From the NCBI RefSeq assembly GCF_001957125.1, contig NZ_MPHJ01000004.1:124085-188084 (forward strand): a DNA stretch of 64,000 nucleotides. The letters are read 5' to 3'. Both the position numbers and the translations under genes were made by a program. Below, piece after piece: positions 9,952 through 18,715 of the stretch; position 1 is the stretch's first letter; every line of letters begins with the position of its first letter. Below the pieces are notes generated by a model. The model was given only the letters and a program-made list of their open reading frames with translations. It made no database searches and was not told where the DNA came from. The stretch is from Shewanella sp. UCD-KL12. Its GTDB lineage: Bacteria; Pseudomonadota; Gammaproteobacteria; Enterobacterales; Shewanellaceae.

Positions 9952-10803
9952 ATGCAAATGGTTTTCATTAATCGCCGTGTCACTGCTCTGCTATTTGCCT
10001 TTGTTGCTCTGTTGATCCTATCTTTAGCGTTATGGGCGAATGACGAGCCTAAGGTGATGACAGATTTAAATAACAGTGTATTTAACTTCCAGTGTGAAGC
10101 ACATCAAGCTATCGGCTCTTTAGATAATCAGGGGCAACTAAGTGTATCCGTTTGGAACATTTATAAGCAACAACGAGAGGGGTGGGAGGAGCAGTTATCA
10201 GCGTTAAATAACGCAAGTCAGTTAGTATTACTGCAAGAAGCGAGTTTGACCCCAGAGTTAAAAAGGTACATTCAACATGCGCCACTTCAAGTTGCTATGG
10301 CTCAAGCATTTACCTTATGGGATACAGTGTATGGTGTCATGAACCTATCTAAGGTCTCCGCATCACATGTTTGTGCCTATACCGCTAATGAGCCACTAAT
10401 TCGTTTTGCAAAGTCAGGAACTTTGGCTTTTTATCCACTATCAAATGATACGAGCTTATTGGTCGTAAACCTACACGGGATAAATTTTGAATGGAATCTC
10501 ACTCACTATAAGAGTCAACTAGAGGTTTTGGCTGCTGAGTTAACTAATCATAATGGTCCGATAATTCTTGCTGGTGATTTCAATACCTGGAGAGAGGAAA
10601 GGATGAAGTTGGTTATGCAGTTTGCTCAAAGGTTTAGCCTTATTGAAGCTAACTATAACGTTGATCATAGGCAGACAGTATTCGGCTATCCGTTGGATCA
10701 TCTTTTTTACCGTGGGCTAGTACTCGAAAGTGCTGAATCACAACCTACCCAATCTTCAGATCACAACCCGATCACCGCCCACTTTGTCTTAGCTGAAAAA
10801 TAA
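9952..10803 (+). CDS. Endonuclease/exonuclease/phosphatase (EEP) family protein, membrane-anchored or exported
   Basis: A 283-residue member of the EEP metal-dependent phosphoesterase superfamily, resembling the YafD group. The catalytic signatures are in order: VWNI (Asn69), LLQE (Glu96), NLHG (Asn173, His175), AGDFNTW (Asp209, Asn211) and SSDHNPI (Asp270, His271). A hydrophobic segment at about 10-28 would export or anchor it so that the catalytic domain faces the periplasm. A second ATG at 9958 is an equally good start. Family members cleave nucleic acids, inositol phosphates or sphingolipids, so the substrate cannot be named. It is divergent from the cardiolipin synthase gene. Confidence 0.82.
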   Translation: MQMVFINRRVTALLFAFVALLILSLALWANDEPKVMTDLNNSVFNFQCEAHQAIGSLDNQGQLSVSVWNIYKQQREGWEEQLSALNNASQLVLLQEASLTPELKRYIQHAPLQVAMAQAFTLWDTVYGVMNLSKVSASHVCAYTANEPLIRFAKSGTLAFYPLSNDTSLLVVNLHGINFEWNLTHYKSQLEVLAAELTNHNGPIILAGDFNTWREERMKLVMQFAQRFSLIEANYNVDHRQTVFGYPLDHLFYRGLVLESAESQPTQSSDHNPITAHFVLAEK

Positions 10804-10896
10804 TAGATTTCATGATACTCAGTTTTGGGTTGTAGGGGATGTTTTCGTGTCTGTGATAATGCCGGATGATGACCAAGAGTAATCGACTTGAGGAGG

Positions 10897-11670
10897 TTAA
10901 TCATAGGTTTCAAATCTACATGCTTCAGTGTGAGCGTTAAACTGATTAAGAAAGTCAGGGTAGCTCTGTAGGAAAATTTTACCGAAATAAACCCCTAAAG
11001 GTTTGCTAATATTAGGTACGACTTTGAATTGAGACATAGATAAGTGCGCTCTATTAACCGCATCAGAAAACAGCAGCTTGTTTTCCATAATTCCATCAAT
11101 CTTTCCAGCCTGTAAAAGCTTGATTAACTCCTCCACACGGGTTGTTTCATAAATAACTTTAAAATCATTTCTCTTTAACCAAAAAGTGGTGTTTGCGTGT
11201 TTACGACTACCAAATTTAGCGTCTTGTTTAATCGCCTGTTTGTCGAGTGATATTGTGGTGTCTTTAAGTAGGTAAAAATTCCACTGCTGCTCTATAAAAG
11301 TGTTGGAGTGGACAGCATAACTGTCTCGGGTGCTGTTTTGAGATGCAGAAAAGAAACCATCATACTTCCCTTGTGCAACGCCATTTTGAGCGCGTCCCCA
11401 AGGGAGAAATATCACACGGTAGTCCTGGTTTAATCGTTTCATGACACAAGATAATGCATTGATAGCAAAGCCTGACTGTATACGGTTGGATTCAAATTGA
11501 TAAGGCGGCCATTGTTGAGTGGTAATGGTGATCTCTTTGTGTACTTCTCTAGCCTGAGCGTGCCCGACGATGAGTAATAAAACAATGAGTCTCAGCAAGA
11601 GTGCACCCCAGCTTATGTTAAGCCTGTTTGAGACAACTTGGGGAGCGCCGTGAGTGCATCGCTTTATCAT
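10897..11670 (-). CDS. Periplasmic solute-binding-like protein
   Basis: A 257-residue protein with a signal peptide: basic start, hydrophobic core about 22-37, cleavage near GHAQA-RE. The mature part begins with ITITTQQWPPYQFE and continues with SGFAINALSCVMKRL and FLPWGRAQNGVAQGKYDGFFSA (split in two here by reading), the pattern of family 3 extracellular solute-binding proteins. WGRA and GKYDGF are frequent in the orphan polar amino-acid-binding-like proteins of Shewanella and Vibrio. There is no transporter nearby. It is the second gene of this kind in the region (the first is at 7148), but the two are not close copies. Ligand unknown. Confidence 0.78.
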   Translation of the reverse strand: MIKRCTHGAPQVVSNRLNISWGALLLRLIVLLLIVGHAQAREVHKEITITTQQWPPYQFESNRIQSGFAINALSCVMKRLNQDYRVIFLPWGRAQNGVAQGKYDGFFSASQNSTRDSYAVHSNTFIEQQWNFYLLKDTTISLDKQAIKQDAKFGSRKHANTTFWLKRNDFKVIYETTRVEELIKLLQAGKIDGIMENKLLFSDAVNRAHLSMSQFKVVPNISKPLGVYFGKIFLQSYPDFLNQFNAHTEACRFETYD

Positions 11671-11912
11671 ATTCAGAGGTAACCTGACTTAAATTGCTAG
11701 TTTAACTGCTAGTTGTAATTCTAGTTTAGGTGAACACCTTGTCAAAAGCTGGCCGTCGCCGAGTATTAGGCAAGGTTCGCTATTTTCGAAGATGCCACAA
11801 TAAAATAAATACGAATTAAACAGAAAAGCTGTGATATTTCATATGAAACAAGTTTATGCTTACAGATCTATTTGTATCTTTACCTACTCTAACCACTAGC
11901 GGGCCCCATTGC

Positions 11913-13898
11913 ATGTCACTGAGCAGCAACACACGAGCATTAACTCTTCTACAATCACATTTTGGTTTCCAGCAATTCAGAGAAGGGCAAGAGCAAGTGA
12001 TCTCAGCTATCTTAGCTGGTCATAGCGCAGCAGCAATATTTCCCACTGGGTCAGGAAAATCCCTCTGTTATCAGTTACCAGCAACAGTGATGCCTCATTT
12101 GACTTTAGTGGTGTCGCCCTTGCTAGCACTGATGCAAGATCAACTAGCATATCTAGCCCAAAGAGGCATTCGCGCGGCAAGTATAGATTCTACACAGAGC
12201 CGTGAGCAGGCTAACGAGGTAATGAAAGGGATAAGAGGTGGCCAGATTAAGGTACTCATGATCTCTGTTGAACGTCTCAATAATGAACGGTTCAGACAAT
12301 TTATAAGTGAAGTGCCTATTTCGTTACTGGTTGTCGATGAAGCGCATTGTATTTCTGAGTGGGGTCATAATTTCAGACCCGATTACCTCAAATTGCCGAA
12401 ATATCAACACGAATTGAAAATACCGCAAACATTGCTGTTAACCGCAACTGCTACGCCTAAAGTTATTACGGATATGGGCAGTAAATTTGGTATTGATGAG
12501 GCTAATGTAACAATGACCGGTTTCTACCGGCCAAACTTGCACCTTGGTGTTATTGGCGTGAAAAGTGTTGATAAGGTTGAACGTTTATCCTTGTGGTTAC
12601 AATCACGCTTAAATCAATCAGGTATTATCTATGTAACCTTACAACAAACAGCAGAGCAGGTAGCAGAGCAGCTGTCTCGGCGTGGGATTTCGGCTAAGGC
12701 ATATCATGCGGGGATGTCTGCAGAAGTACGTACGAGTATTCAGCAATCATTTATGGCTGGCAAACAACAGATAATCGTTGCAACTATCGCTTTCGGTATG
12801 GGGATAGATAAAAGTGATATTCGATTTGTCGTACATTACGATCTCCCTAAATCTATTGAAAACTATGCGCAGGAAATTGGCCGTGCAGGGCGGGATGGTG
12901 GGCAGTCAGACTGCTTAGTATTAGCCAATGGCGATAATCTTAATACGCTTGAAAACTTTGTCTATGGCGACACCCCAGAGTCGTCTGACATCGCTACTGT
13001 ACTTAATGAGATCCGCGCTGTTTATCAAGCTCAAAGTAAGCCAGCACAGTTTGGTAAAAATAAAGAGTGGGAAGTGGTACTAAATAGCCTCTCTTCTCAA
13101 TCAAATATTCGCCCTTTATCATTAAAAACCTTACTCGTTTACCTTGAATTACTCAAAGTGATTAAACCCACTTATAGCTATTTTGCTGAGTATAAATTTA
13201 AACTACTTAACAGTGAAAGCGAGATTATGGCAGCTTTTAATGCTGAACGTAGCGATTTTATACGCGCTATTTTTAACAGTTCTGATAAAGCTAAAATTTG
13301 GTCTACTGTTAATTTTGATAAACTTAATCAAGTCTATGCTAGTGATCGTCAACGCGTGCTTAAGGCAATAAATTATTTAGATGAGAAGGGCATGATTGAG
13401 TTACAAAGCAAGCAGATGACACAAGTTTATGAGGTATTAGGCACTGAAATTGATGTGAATGCCTTGCAATCATCTCTGTTTGAGCGTTTTAGAAATAAAG
13501 AGCAAAGTGAAGTGGCCCGTATTAATCACCTTGTTGCATTCTTTACCTCAAATCATTGTCTGAGTCAGCAGCTTGCACATTATTTTGCCGATACAGATAT
13601 GCAGCAGCCTTGTGGTACATGTAGTGTCTGTCTTGGTGACCAAGCCATACTTCCCCCACAGGCCTATTTACAGCCTTTAGATGCGCTAAATTTTACAGAG
13701 TTAACCCGTGATGCCAGTAATAAGTTGGGTAATAGGAACTCAGCGGTATTGTTAGCACGTTTTCTGTGCGGGTTAACCACGCCTATTTTCACCCGGCTCA
13801 AAATGAGAAGCTGTCATGGCTTTAGTCGTTTGGAACATTATCGCTTTGCTGATGTTCTACAGTGGGTTGAGCACCATAGTCATTACAGTGATGATTAG
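11913..13898 (+). CDS. RecQ-family ATP-dependent DNA helicase without a clear HRDC domain
   Basis: A 3'-5' superfamily 2 DNA helicase of about 661 residues. Visible are the RecQ zero motif FGFQQFREGQ, Walker A PTGSGKS (Lys49), the DEAH box with its RecQ signature DEAHCISEWGH (from residue 142), the SAT-like motif LTATATP, and motif VI EIGRAGRDG. A zinc-binding CGTCSVC cluster lies in the C-terminal part. The last 80 residues do not look like the HRDC domain of E. coli RecQ, so this is probably a RecQ paralogue rather than recQ itself. I start at the ATG at 11913 because homology begins soon after; an upstream in-frame ATG at 11856 would add 19 residues of no recognisable kind. Neither start has a strong ribosome-binding site. 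Confidence 0.88.
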   Translation: MSLSSNTRALTLLQSHFGFQQFREGQEQVISAILAGHSAAAIFPTGSGKSLCYQLPATVMPHLTLVVSPLLALMQDQLAYLAQRGIRAASIDSTQSREQANEVMKGIRGGQIKVLMISVERLNNERFRQFISEVPISLLVVDEAHCISEWGHNFRPDYLKLPKYQHELKIPQTLLLTATATPKVITDMGSKFGIDEANVTMTGFYRPNLHLGVIGVKSVDKVERLSLWLQSRLNQSGIIYVTLQQTAEQVAEQLSRRGISAKAYHAGMSAEVRTSIQQSFMAGKQQIIVATIAFGMGIDKSDIRFVVHYDLPKSIENYAQEIGRAGRDGGQSDCLVLANGDNLNTLENFVYGDTPESSDIATVLNEIRAVYQAQSKPAQFGKNKEWEVVLNSLSSQSNIRPLSLKTLLVYLELLKVIKPTYSYFAEYKFKLLNSESEIMAAFNAERSDFIRAIFNSSDKAKIWSTVNFDKLNQVYASDRQRVLKAINYLDEKGMIELQSKQMTQVYEVLGTEIDVNALQSSLFERFRNKEQSEVARINHLVAFFTSNHCLSQQLAHYFADTDMQQPCGTCSVCLGDQAILPPQAYLQPLDALNFTELTRDASNKLGNRNSAVLLARFLCGLTTPIFTRLKMRSCHGFSRLEHYRFADVLQWVEHHSHYSDD

Positions 13899-14070
13899 AT
13901 TAGCGTACAAGCTTAATGATTTTTGTAAACTTCTATTACAAAATAGTAGCTTAAGCTGATCTTTTTACTCATTCATGTTTAACTGTCAGCCTCGTTTTGC
14001 CATTTAAATACAGGGTATACCGTTTGGTATTAGTCCCTGGATAATAACGAAAATAAAATTGGAAACTAAA

Positions 14071-15843
14071 ATGAAAAAAGCCACCTTATCATTAGCGATT
14101 GTTTTGTCATTTGCAGGCATAGCAGGTTGTCAAACTCAGAAAGATAAACCTACCCCAGTTAATTCGCAGGCTGCGCAGCAACAGAGCTTTGCTACATTCT
14201 CAGCTCAATTTATTGATGAACTATGGAAAGAGTCGCCTACATGGGCATTGTATAGCGGCTTTCACAAATATGATGGTGTGCTGAAAGTGCCTAATGCTGA
14301 AAATAGAGCCCATTCACTCGCTTTTAATCAGCGCCAACTTGAAAAGTTAACGGCATTTGACACAACAAAATTAACGCCAAGTGAGTTAATTGATTATCGA
14401 CTAATGGAGAATCTGCTTCAAAGAGATATCTGGGATATCACTAAATTTAAATCATGGCAGTGGGATCCATCCTCTTATAATGTTGCTGGTGGTTTCGCGC
14501 AGTTGATCAATGAAGATTTCGCGCCGCTAGATACTCGTTTACGCTCAGTGCTTGCAAGAATGGAAAATGTTCCTGCGTATTATCGCGCAGCACGCGAAAA
14601 CATCACTAACCCTACACTTGAGCATACCCAGCTGGCGCATATGCAGAATCAGGGGGCTTTTTCGGTCTTTTCCGATGAACTACTTGAGCAAGTCTCTAAC
14701 TCTGGGCTGACTGAAGATGAAAAGGCGTTATTCGTCCAGCGCTTTAACCTAGCAACGGATGCAATTAATGAACAGATAACTTGGCTAGAGGATTTAGCGA
14801 CAAAACTTGAACAGCAAGGCGCTCGTAGTTTTAGAATTGGCGAAGCGCTTTATGAAGAGAAGTTCTCTTTTGATATTCAGGCTGGAATGAGTGGTAAAGC
14901 ACTGTATGAGAAAGCCTCGGCGGATAAAGTCAGGGTTCAAAAGGAGATGGCAAAGATCACTGAGCAACTTTGGTCTAAATACTTTGATACAGCAAAGCCT
15001 GAAGATGACAATATTGCAACGCGACAACTGATTGATAAGTTATCATCTAAACATGTTCAACGTGATAATTTTGTTGATGAGGTTCGCGCACAAATTCCTG
15101 AACTGATTAAGTTTGTTAATGATAAAAAGCTGGTTACTTTAGACCCCGAAAAACCTTTGGTTGTACGTGAAACTCCCGAATATATGCGCGGTTTTGCAGG
15201 TGCCTCTATCAGTGCACCGGGCCCATACGAAAAATCAAGCAACACATACTACAATGTAACGCCGCTTGATGGCATGAGTGATGAATCAGCTGAAAGTTAT
15301 CTGCGTGAATATAACCATTGGATATTACAGGTACTCAATATTCATGAAGCGATCCCAGGGCATTACACCCAGCTTGTTTACTCGAATGAATCTCCAAGTA
15401 TGATCAAGAGCCTGTTTGGCAATGGCGCGATGGTTGAGGGCTGGGCGGTTTATACCGAACGTATGATGCTTGAAGAGGGGTATGGAGATTTTGAGCCAGA
15501 ACTTTGGTTAATGTATTACAAGTGGAACCTACGTGTTATCGCCAACACCATCCTTGATTACAGCATTCAAGTTAAAGGGATGACTGAAGAGCAAGCCATT
15601 GCATTGATGACAGAAGAGGCGTTCCAGCAAACCGCTGAGGCCGAAGGTAAGTGGAGAAGGGCAACACTTAGCCAAGTTCAGTTAACTAGTTACTATTCTG
15701 GCTATCGTGAAATTTATGATTTCAGAGAGGAGCAGAAAGCCGCTCAAGGTGAGAAGTTTTCTTTAAAGGGTTTTCATGAGGAGTTCCTAAGCTACGGCAG
15801 CGCCCCAGTAAAATACATTAAGGAGCTCATGCTCAAGCAGTAA
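14071..15843 (+). CDS. DUF885 family lipoprotein, putative zinc metallopeptidase
   Basis: A 590-residue exported protein. It begins with a lipoprotein signal peptide (MKKATLSLAIVLSFAGIAGC), so it should be lipid-anchored at Cys20. The body matches the DUF885 family, with the conserved HEAIPGHYTQ (His425, Glu426, His431), followed by EGWAVYTERMM and a C-terminal GWR-type segment. These residues form a metallopeptidase-like zinc site; family members have been proposed to be peptidases, but the substrate here is unknown. I start at the ATG at 14071, which gives the normal signal peptide; a TTG at 14059 adds four residues. The gene stands alone and ends in a strong terminator. Confidence 0.88.
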   Translation: MKKATLSLAIVLSFAGIAGCQTQKDKPTPVNSQAAQQQSFATFSAQFIDELWKESPTWALYSGFHKYDGVLKVPNAENRAHSLAFNQRQLEKLTAFDTTKLTPSELIDYRLMENLLQRDIWDITKFKSWQWDPSSYNVAGGFAQLINEDFAPLDTRLRSVLARMENVPAYYRAARENITNPTLEHTQLAHMQNQGAFSVFSDELLEQVSNSGLTEDEKALFVQRFNLATDAINEQITWLEDLATKLEQQGARSFRIGEALYEEKFSFDIQAGMSGKALYEKASADKVRVQKEMAKITEQLWSKYFDTAKPEDDNIATRQLIDKLSSKHVQRDNFVDEVRAQIPELIKFVNDKKLVTLDPEKPLVVRETPEYMRGFAGASISAPGPYEKSSNTYYNVTPLDGMSDESAESYLREYNHWILQVLNIHEAIPGHYTQLVYSNESPSMIKSLFGNGAMVEGWAVYTERMMLEEGYGDFEPELWLMYYKWNLRVIANTILDYSIQVKGMTEEQAIALMTEEAFQQTAEAEGKWRRATLSQVQLTSYYSGYREIYDFREEQKAAQGEKFSLKGFHEEFLSYGSAPVKYIKELMLKQ

Positions 15844-15863
15844 TTTCCACACCACGCTTTTTT

Positions 15864-15896
15864 AAAAAAGGCCAGCATAAGCTGGCCTTTCGCTTT
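15864..15896 (+). terminator. Rho-independent terminator after the DUF885 gene
   Basis: Perfect hairpin aaaggccagc / gctggccttt (15867-15876 and 15881-15890) with a short loop and a T-rich tail, 21 bases after the stop codon. Confidence 0.88.
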
Positions 15897-16040
15897 TTAT
15901 CGTATCAAGTGCAGTTTATTCACAAACTATTAACCTTAAGTCTTAGTATAAATAACTAGCATGGCTCACAATTATATAAAAAACTGCTGGAAATCTAACA
16001 TTAGCTATAGTAGTGTTAATGATAACGGTTCGCATTCGCA

Positions 16041-16736
16041 ATGTTTGGTGAGATGAGCAAAATATTACTGGTTGATGATGATCTAGTTTTTAGGGAATTA
16101 CTTGAGGAAGCGTTAGAGGCAGAAGGACACGATATTGTTTGTGCTGAGAATGGTTTTGAGGCACTGACACTATTAGATAAAGACCTCCCCGACATAATAC
16201 TGCTAGATATCATGATGCCGAAATTAGATGGATTTGGTTTATTGGCTGCAAGGAAAGATCAGATCCCTGTGATAGTTATTTCTGCCATCGATAATGAAGA
16301 TGAAAGAATAAAAGGCTATGAACTAGGGGCTGATGATTTTCTGACGAAGCCTTTTAGCGTAAAGGAGCTTTTAGTCCGCATGATTGCATTACAACGTCGC
16401 GTAGAGTTAACTCGGGCAGAGCAAGTATTACCGCTCTCAACATCTGACAATGAAGTCAAATTTGATGAGATTCAATATAGTGTTTCTATCGCCTCGAGAA
16501 AAGTAACTCTCACTCAAACTGAGTTTAAATTATTTAAATATCTCTTCGAACGAAAAGGAGAGGTGATCACTAAGCAGGAACTGCAACGTAGTGTGTTACA
16601 AAAAGATTTAGGTCGATTTGACCGTAATCTTGATATGCATATTAGTAATACGCGGCGAAAATTAGCTGATACTCAGCTACCTAAAACCTTGATCAATACT
16701 GTTAGGGGTCAAGGTTATAGTTTTGCAGCTTGGTAA
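16041..16736 (+). CDS. OmpR/PhoB-type response regulator without an adjacent kinase
   Basis: A two-component DNA-binding regulator of 231 residues. The receiver domain (about 6-120) has the acidic pocket VDDD, phosphorylation site Asp56 (LLDIMMP), switch Ser81 and Lys103 in the TKPF motif. The C-terminal winged helix (about 135-230) carries LTQTEFKLFKYLFERKGEV and ends VRGQGYSF, typical of OmpR/PhoB proteins. An ATG at 16053 (residue 5) is an alternative start. No histidine kinase gene is adjacent; a terminator follows at once and the next gene is a peptidase, so the partner kinase must lie elsewhere. Target genes are not apparent. Confidence 0.92.
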   Translation: MFGEMSKILLVDDDLVFRELLEEALEAEGHDIVCAENGFEALTLLDKDLPDIILLDIMMPKLDGFGLLAARKDQIPVIVISAIDNEDERIKGYELGADDFLTKPFSVKELLVRMIALQRRVELTRAEQVLPLSTSDNEVKFDEIQYSVSIASRKVTLTQTEFKLFKYLFERKGEVITKQELQRSVLQKDLGRFDRNLDMHISNTRRKLADTQLPKTLINTVRGQGYSFAAW

Positions 16737-16756
16737 TTGATTAACATTTCGTATGT

Positions 16757-16787
16757 AAAAGCCACACTCGATGTGGCTTTTTTGTTT
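16757..16787 (+). terminator. Rho-independent terminator after the orphan response regulator
   Basis: Inverted repeat aaaagccaca / tgtggctttt (16757-16766 and 16772-16781) followed by a T-rich tail. Confidence 0.85.
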
Positions 16788-16888
16788 TTATCCCTACCCA
16801 AGTTTTTAATTTCGTTTATCCTATAGGCAATCAATTGAGTCGATAAATAGCAGTGGCTCACTCTATTAGAATAATTAAAGGAATTGGT

Positions 16889-18016
16889 ATGCGGATCAGT
16901 GCAAATTTTGATGGTGGAAATATCGAAGTCATCAATCAAGACGATATTAATGATGTGCAATTAGCGATACGCCCAGATGAGGGTGGGGAGTTTTATCAGT
17001 GGTTTAATTTCCGTCTCGACGGTGAAGTCGGTAACCGCTATATCCTTAATATTATGAATGCTGGTTCGGCTTCCTACCCACAAGGGTGGGAAAACTATCA
17101 GGCTGTGGCTACCTACGATAGACAGCAGTGGTTTAGGCTACCAACTGAGTACAAAGACGGTAAACTGACTATAGCAGTAGATCTTGATTGTGATGCTATT
17201 CAAATTGCATACTTTGCTCCTTACAGCTACGAGCGTCATCAAGATTTACTTGCCGCTGTACAGGTCCACCCACTGGTCAGTTTAGAGCATTTAGGGCTGA
17301 CACTCGATAATCGTGACCTGACCTTAGTTAAGGTTGGCAATGGTGATGAATCTAAAGCAAATATCTGGATCACTGCACGTCAGCATCCAGGTGAAACTAT
17401 GGCTGAATGGTTAGTTGAAGGCTTTATTAATAATTTGCTCGATAGTGACTGCGCTAATGCCAAAGCCTTACTCGATAAAGCTAACTTCTATATTGTGCCA
17501 AATATGAATCCTGATGGTAGCGTAAGAGGACATTTAAGAACGAATGCTGCTGGGGTCAATTTAAACCGAGAATGGCAAAGCCCCTCTTTAGAGAAAAGCC
17601 CAGAAGTATTCCACGTGACCAATAAGATGAAAGAAACTGGCGTGGATCTTTTTTACGATGTTCACGGTGATGAAGGCTTGCCATATGTATTTCTTGCTGG
17701 CTGTGAGGGCGTTCCTTCTTACAACGACAAGATGGCTAAATTACAGCAAAAGTTTGTTGATGCATTAATGCTAACCAGCGCTGATTTTCAAACTAAATTT
17801 GGCTATGACAAAGATGAGCCAGGAAAAGCCAACTTAACAGTAGCGTCTAATTGGGTGGCAGAAACTTTCCAATGTTTATCAAATACGCTTGAAATGCCTT
17901 TTAAAGATAATGATAATCTTGCTGATCCTATGTCAGGCTGGTCTCCTGAGCGTTCTATTTACCTTGGCGAAGCATCACTTACAGCCATGCTCGCTGTCGT
18001 TGATGAATTGAAGTAA
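16889..18016 (+). CDS. M14 family zinc carboxypeptidase, cytosolic (CCP-like)
   Basis: A 375-residue zinc carboxypeptidase of the M14 family, in the branch related to eukaryotic cytosolic carboxypeptidases. A beta-rich N-terminal domain (about 1-125) precedes the catalytic domain. Zinc ligands are His166 and Glu169 (ARQHPGETMAEW) and His259 (DVHGDEG); MNPDGSVRGHLRTNAAGVNLNREW is the substrate-binding region, given here as one motif in two halves (MNPDGSVRG, NAAGVNLNREW), and Glu335 in NTLEMPF is the likely general base. There is no signal peptide, so it acts in the cytoplasm. I start at the ATG at 16889 because aaagga precedes it at the right distance; an in-frame GTG at 16853 lacks one. The natural substrate of bacterial members is not established. 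Confidence 0.9.
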   Translation: MRISANFDGGNIEVINQDDINDVQLAIRPDEGGEFYQWFNFRLDGEVGNRYILNIMNAGSASYPQGWENYQAVATYDRQQWFRLPTEYKDGKLTIAVDLDCDAIQIAYFAPYSYERHQDLLAAVQVHPLVSLEHLGLTLDNRDLTLVKVGNGDESKANIWITARQHPGETMAEWLVEGFINNLLDSDCANAKALLDKANFYIVPNMNPDGSVRGHLRTNAAGVNLNREWQSPSLEKSPEVFHVTNKMKETGVDLFYDVHGDEGLPYVFLAGCEGVPSYNDKMAKLQQKFVDALMLTSADFQTKFGYDKDEPGKANLTVASNWVAETFQCLSNTLEMPFKDNDNLADPMSGWSPERSIYLGEASLTAMLAVVDELK

Positions 18017-18077
18017 TCAACGTGAGGCTGGAGATGACTCTGGCCTCATTTACGTACTATAAGAGCTAGAGGTAGTC

Positions 18078-18395
18078 ATGGCGTTAATAGAATGCCCGAG
18101 TTGTAAGAAGCGGATTTCCAATAAAGCAAAAGAATGCAGTTCATGCAAAGCTGATCTGACTGGTAATACTCAATCAATGAAAGTTATCAGTGATATTAAA
18201 CGTGGGAATCAACTTTTGAACCACAGTATGCTGTGTATGACACTCTTTATTGCTGGGGTTGTTATCTGGTTTTGGGGCGGTGAGCCTGCAGAAGGTATGC
18301 GATCATACATTGCTGGCGCTTTTTTCGTTTTAGGCTTTGTGGGATACTTAATCACTAGAGTAAGAATAGTGCTGCATAAACGGAAAAAAGTATGA
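18078..18395 (+). CDS. Zinc-ribbon membrane protein, small, unknown function
   Basis: A 105-residue protein. The N-terminus is a zinc ribbon with two CxxC knuckles (CPSCKKRISNKAKECSSC). After a short linker come two hydrophobic segments (about 50-67 and 76-93), so it should sit in the inner membrane with the ribbon in the cytoplasm, ending in a basic tail (RVRIVLHKRKKV). A ribosome-binding site (agaggtag) precedes the ATG. Its stop overlaps the start of the next gene (ATGA), which indicates translational coupling with the DUF1315 protein. I do not know a function for it. Confidence 0.75.
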   Translation: MALIECPSCKKRISNKAKECSSCKADLTGNTQSMKVISDIKRGNQLLNHSMLCMTLFIAGVVIWFWGGEPAEGMRSYIAGAFFVLGFVGYLITRVRIVLHKRKKV

Positions 18396-18673
18396 CAGAT
18401 ATTAATAAACTCGTTGATGAGATGCCTCATGAAGTCTATGAAAGGTTAATCACTGGCGTGGAGCTTGGAAAGTGGGAAGATGGTACACGTCTATCTGCTG
18501 AGCAGTTAGAGTCGACGATGCAATTGGTTATGCTTTATCAGGCGAGAAGGCTTGAGCAGACTGACCATCTCACCGTTAATGGTAACGGTGAGCTTAACGA
18601 ACTAAGCAAGTCACAGCTAAAGAAACAGTTTAAAGGTGAGGCAATCGCTGAATTTAAAGAGAAAGACCTCTAA
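18392..18673 (+). CDS. DUF1315 (YeaC-like) family protein
   Basis: A 93-residue acidic cytoplasmic protein that matches the DUF1315/YeaC pattern: VDEMPHEVYERLITGVELGKW, then a helix ending in MLYQARR. The function of the family is unknown. It overlaps the zinc-ribbon gene by four bases and is followed by a terminator shared with the convergent ansA gene. No signal peptide or membrane segment is seen. Confidence 0.82.
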   Translation: MTDINKLVDEMPHEVYERLITGVELGKWEDGTRLSAEQLESTMQLVMLYQARRLEQTDHLTVNGNGELNELSKSQLKKQFKGEAIAEFKEKDL

Positions 18674-18680
18674 CAACAGA

Positions 18681-18715
18681 CTTAGGAGCTAATCACTCGC
18701 TCCTAAGCTTTTTAT
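18681..18715. terminator. Bidirectional terminator between the DUF1315 gene and ansA
   Basis: Perfect 9-bp stem cttaggagc / gctcctaag (18681-18689 and 18699-18707) followed by a T tract on the plus strand. It lies between two convergent genes. Confidence 0.82.

Noticed and set aside
7148..11670. The two solute-binding-like proteins as parts of an ABC transporter locus
   Set aside because: No permease or ATPase gene is found in the region, and the genes lie on different strands with unrelated enzymes between them.
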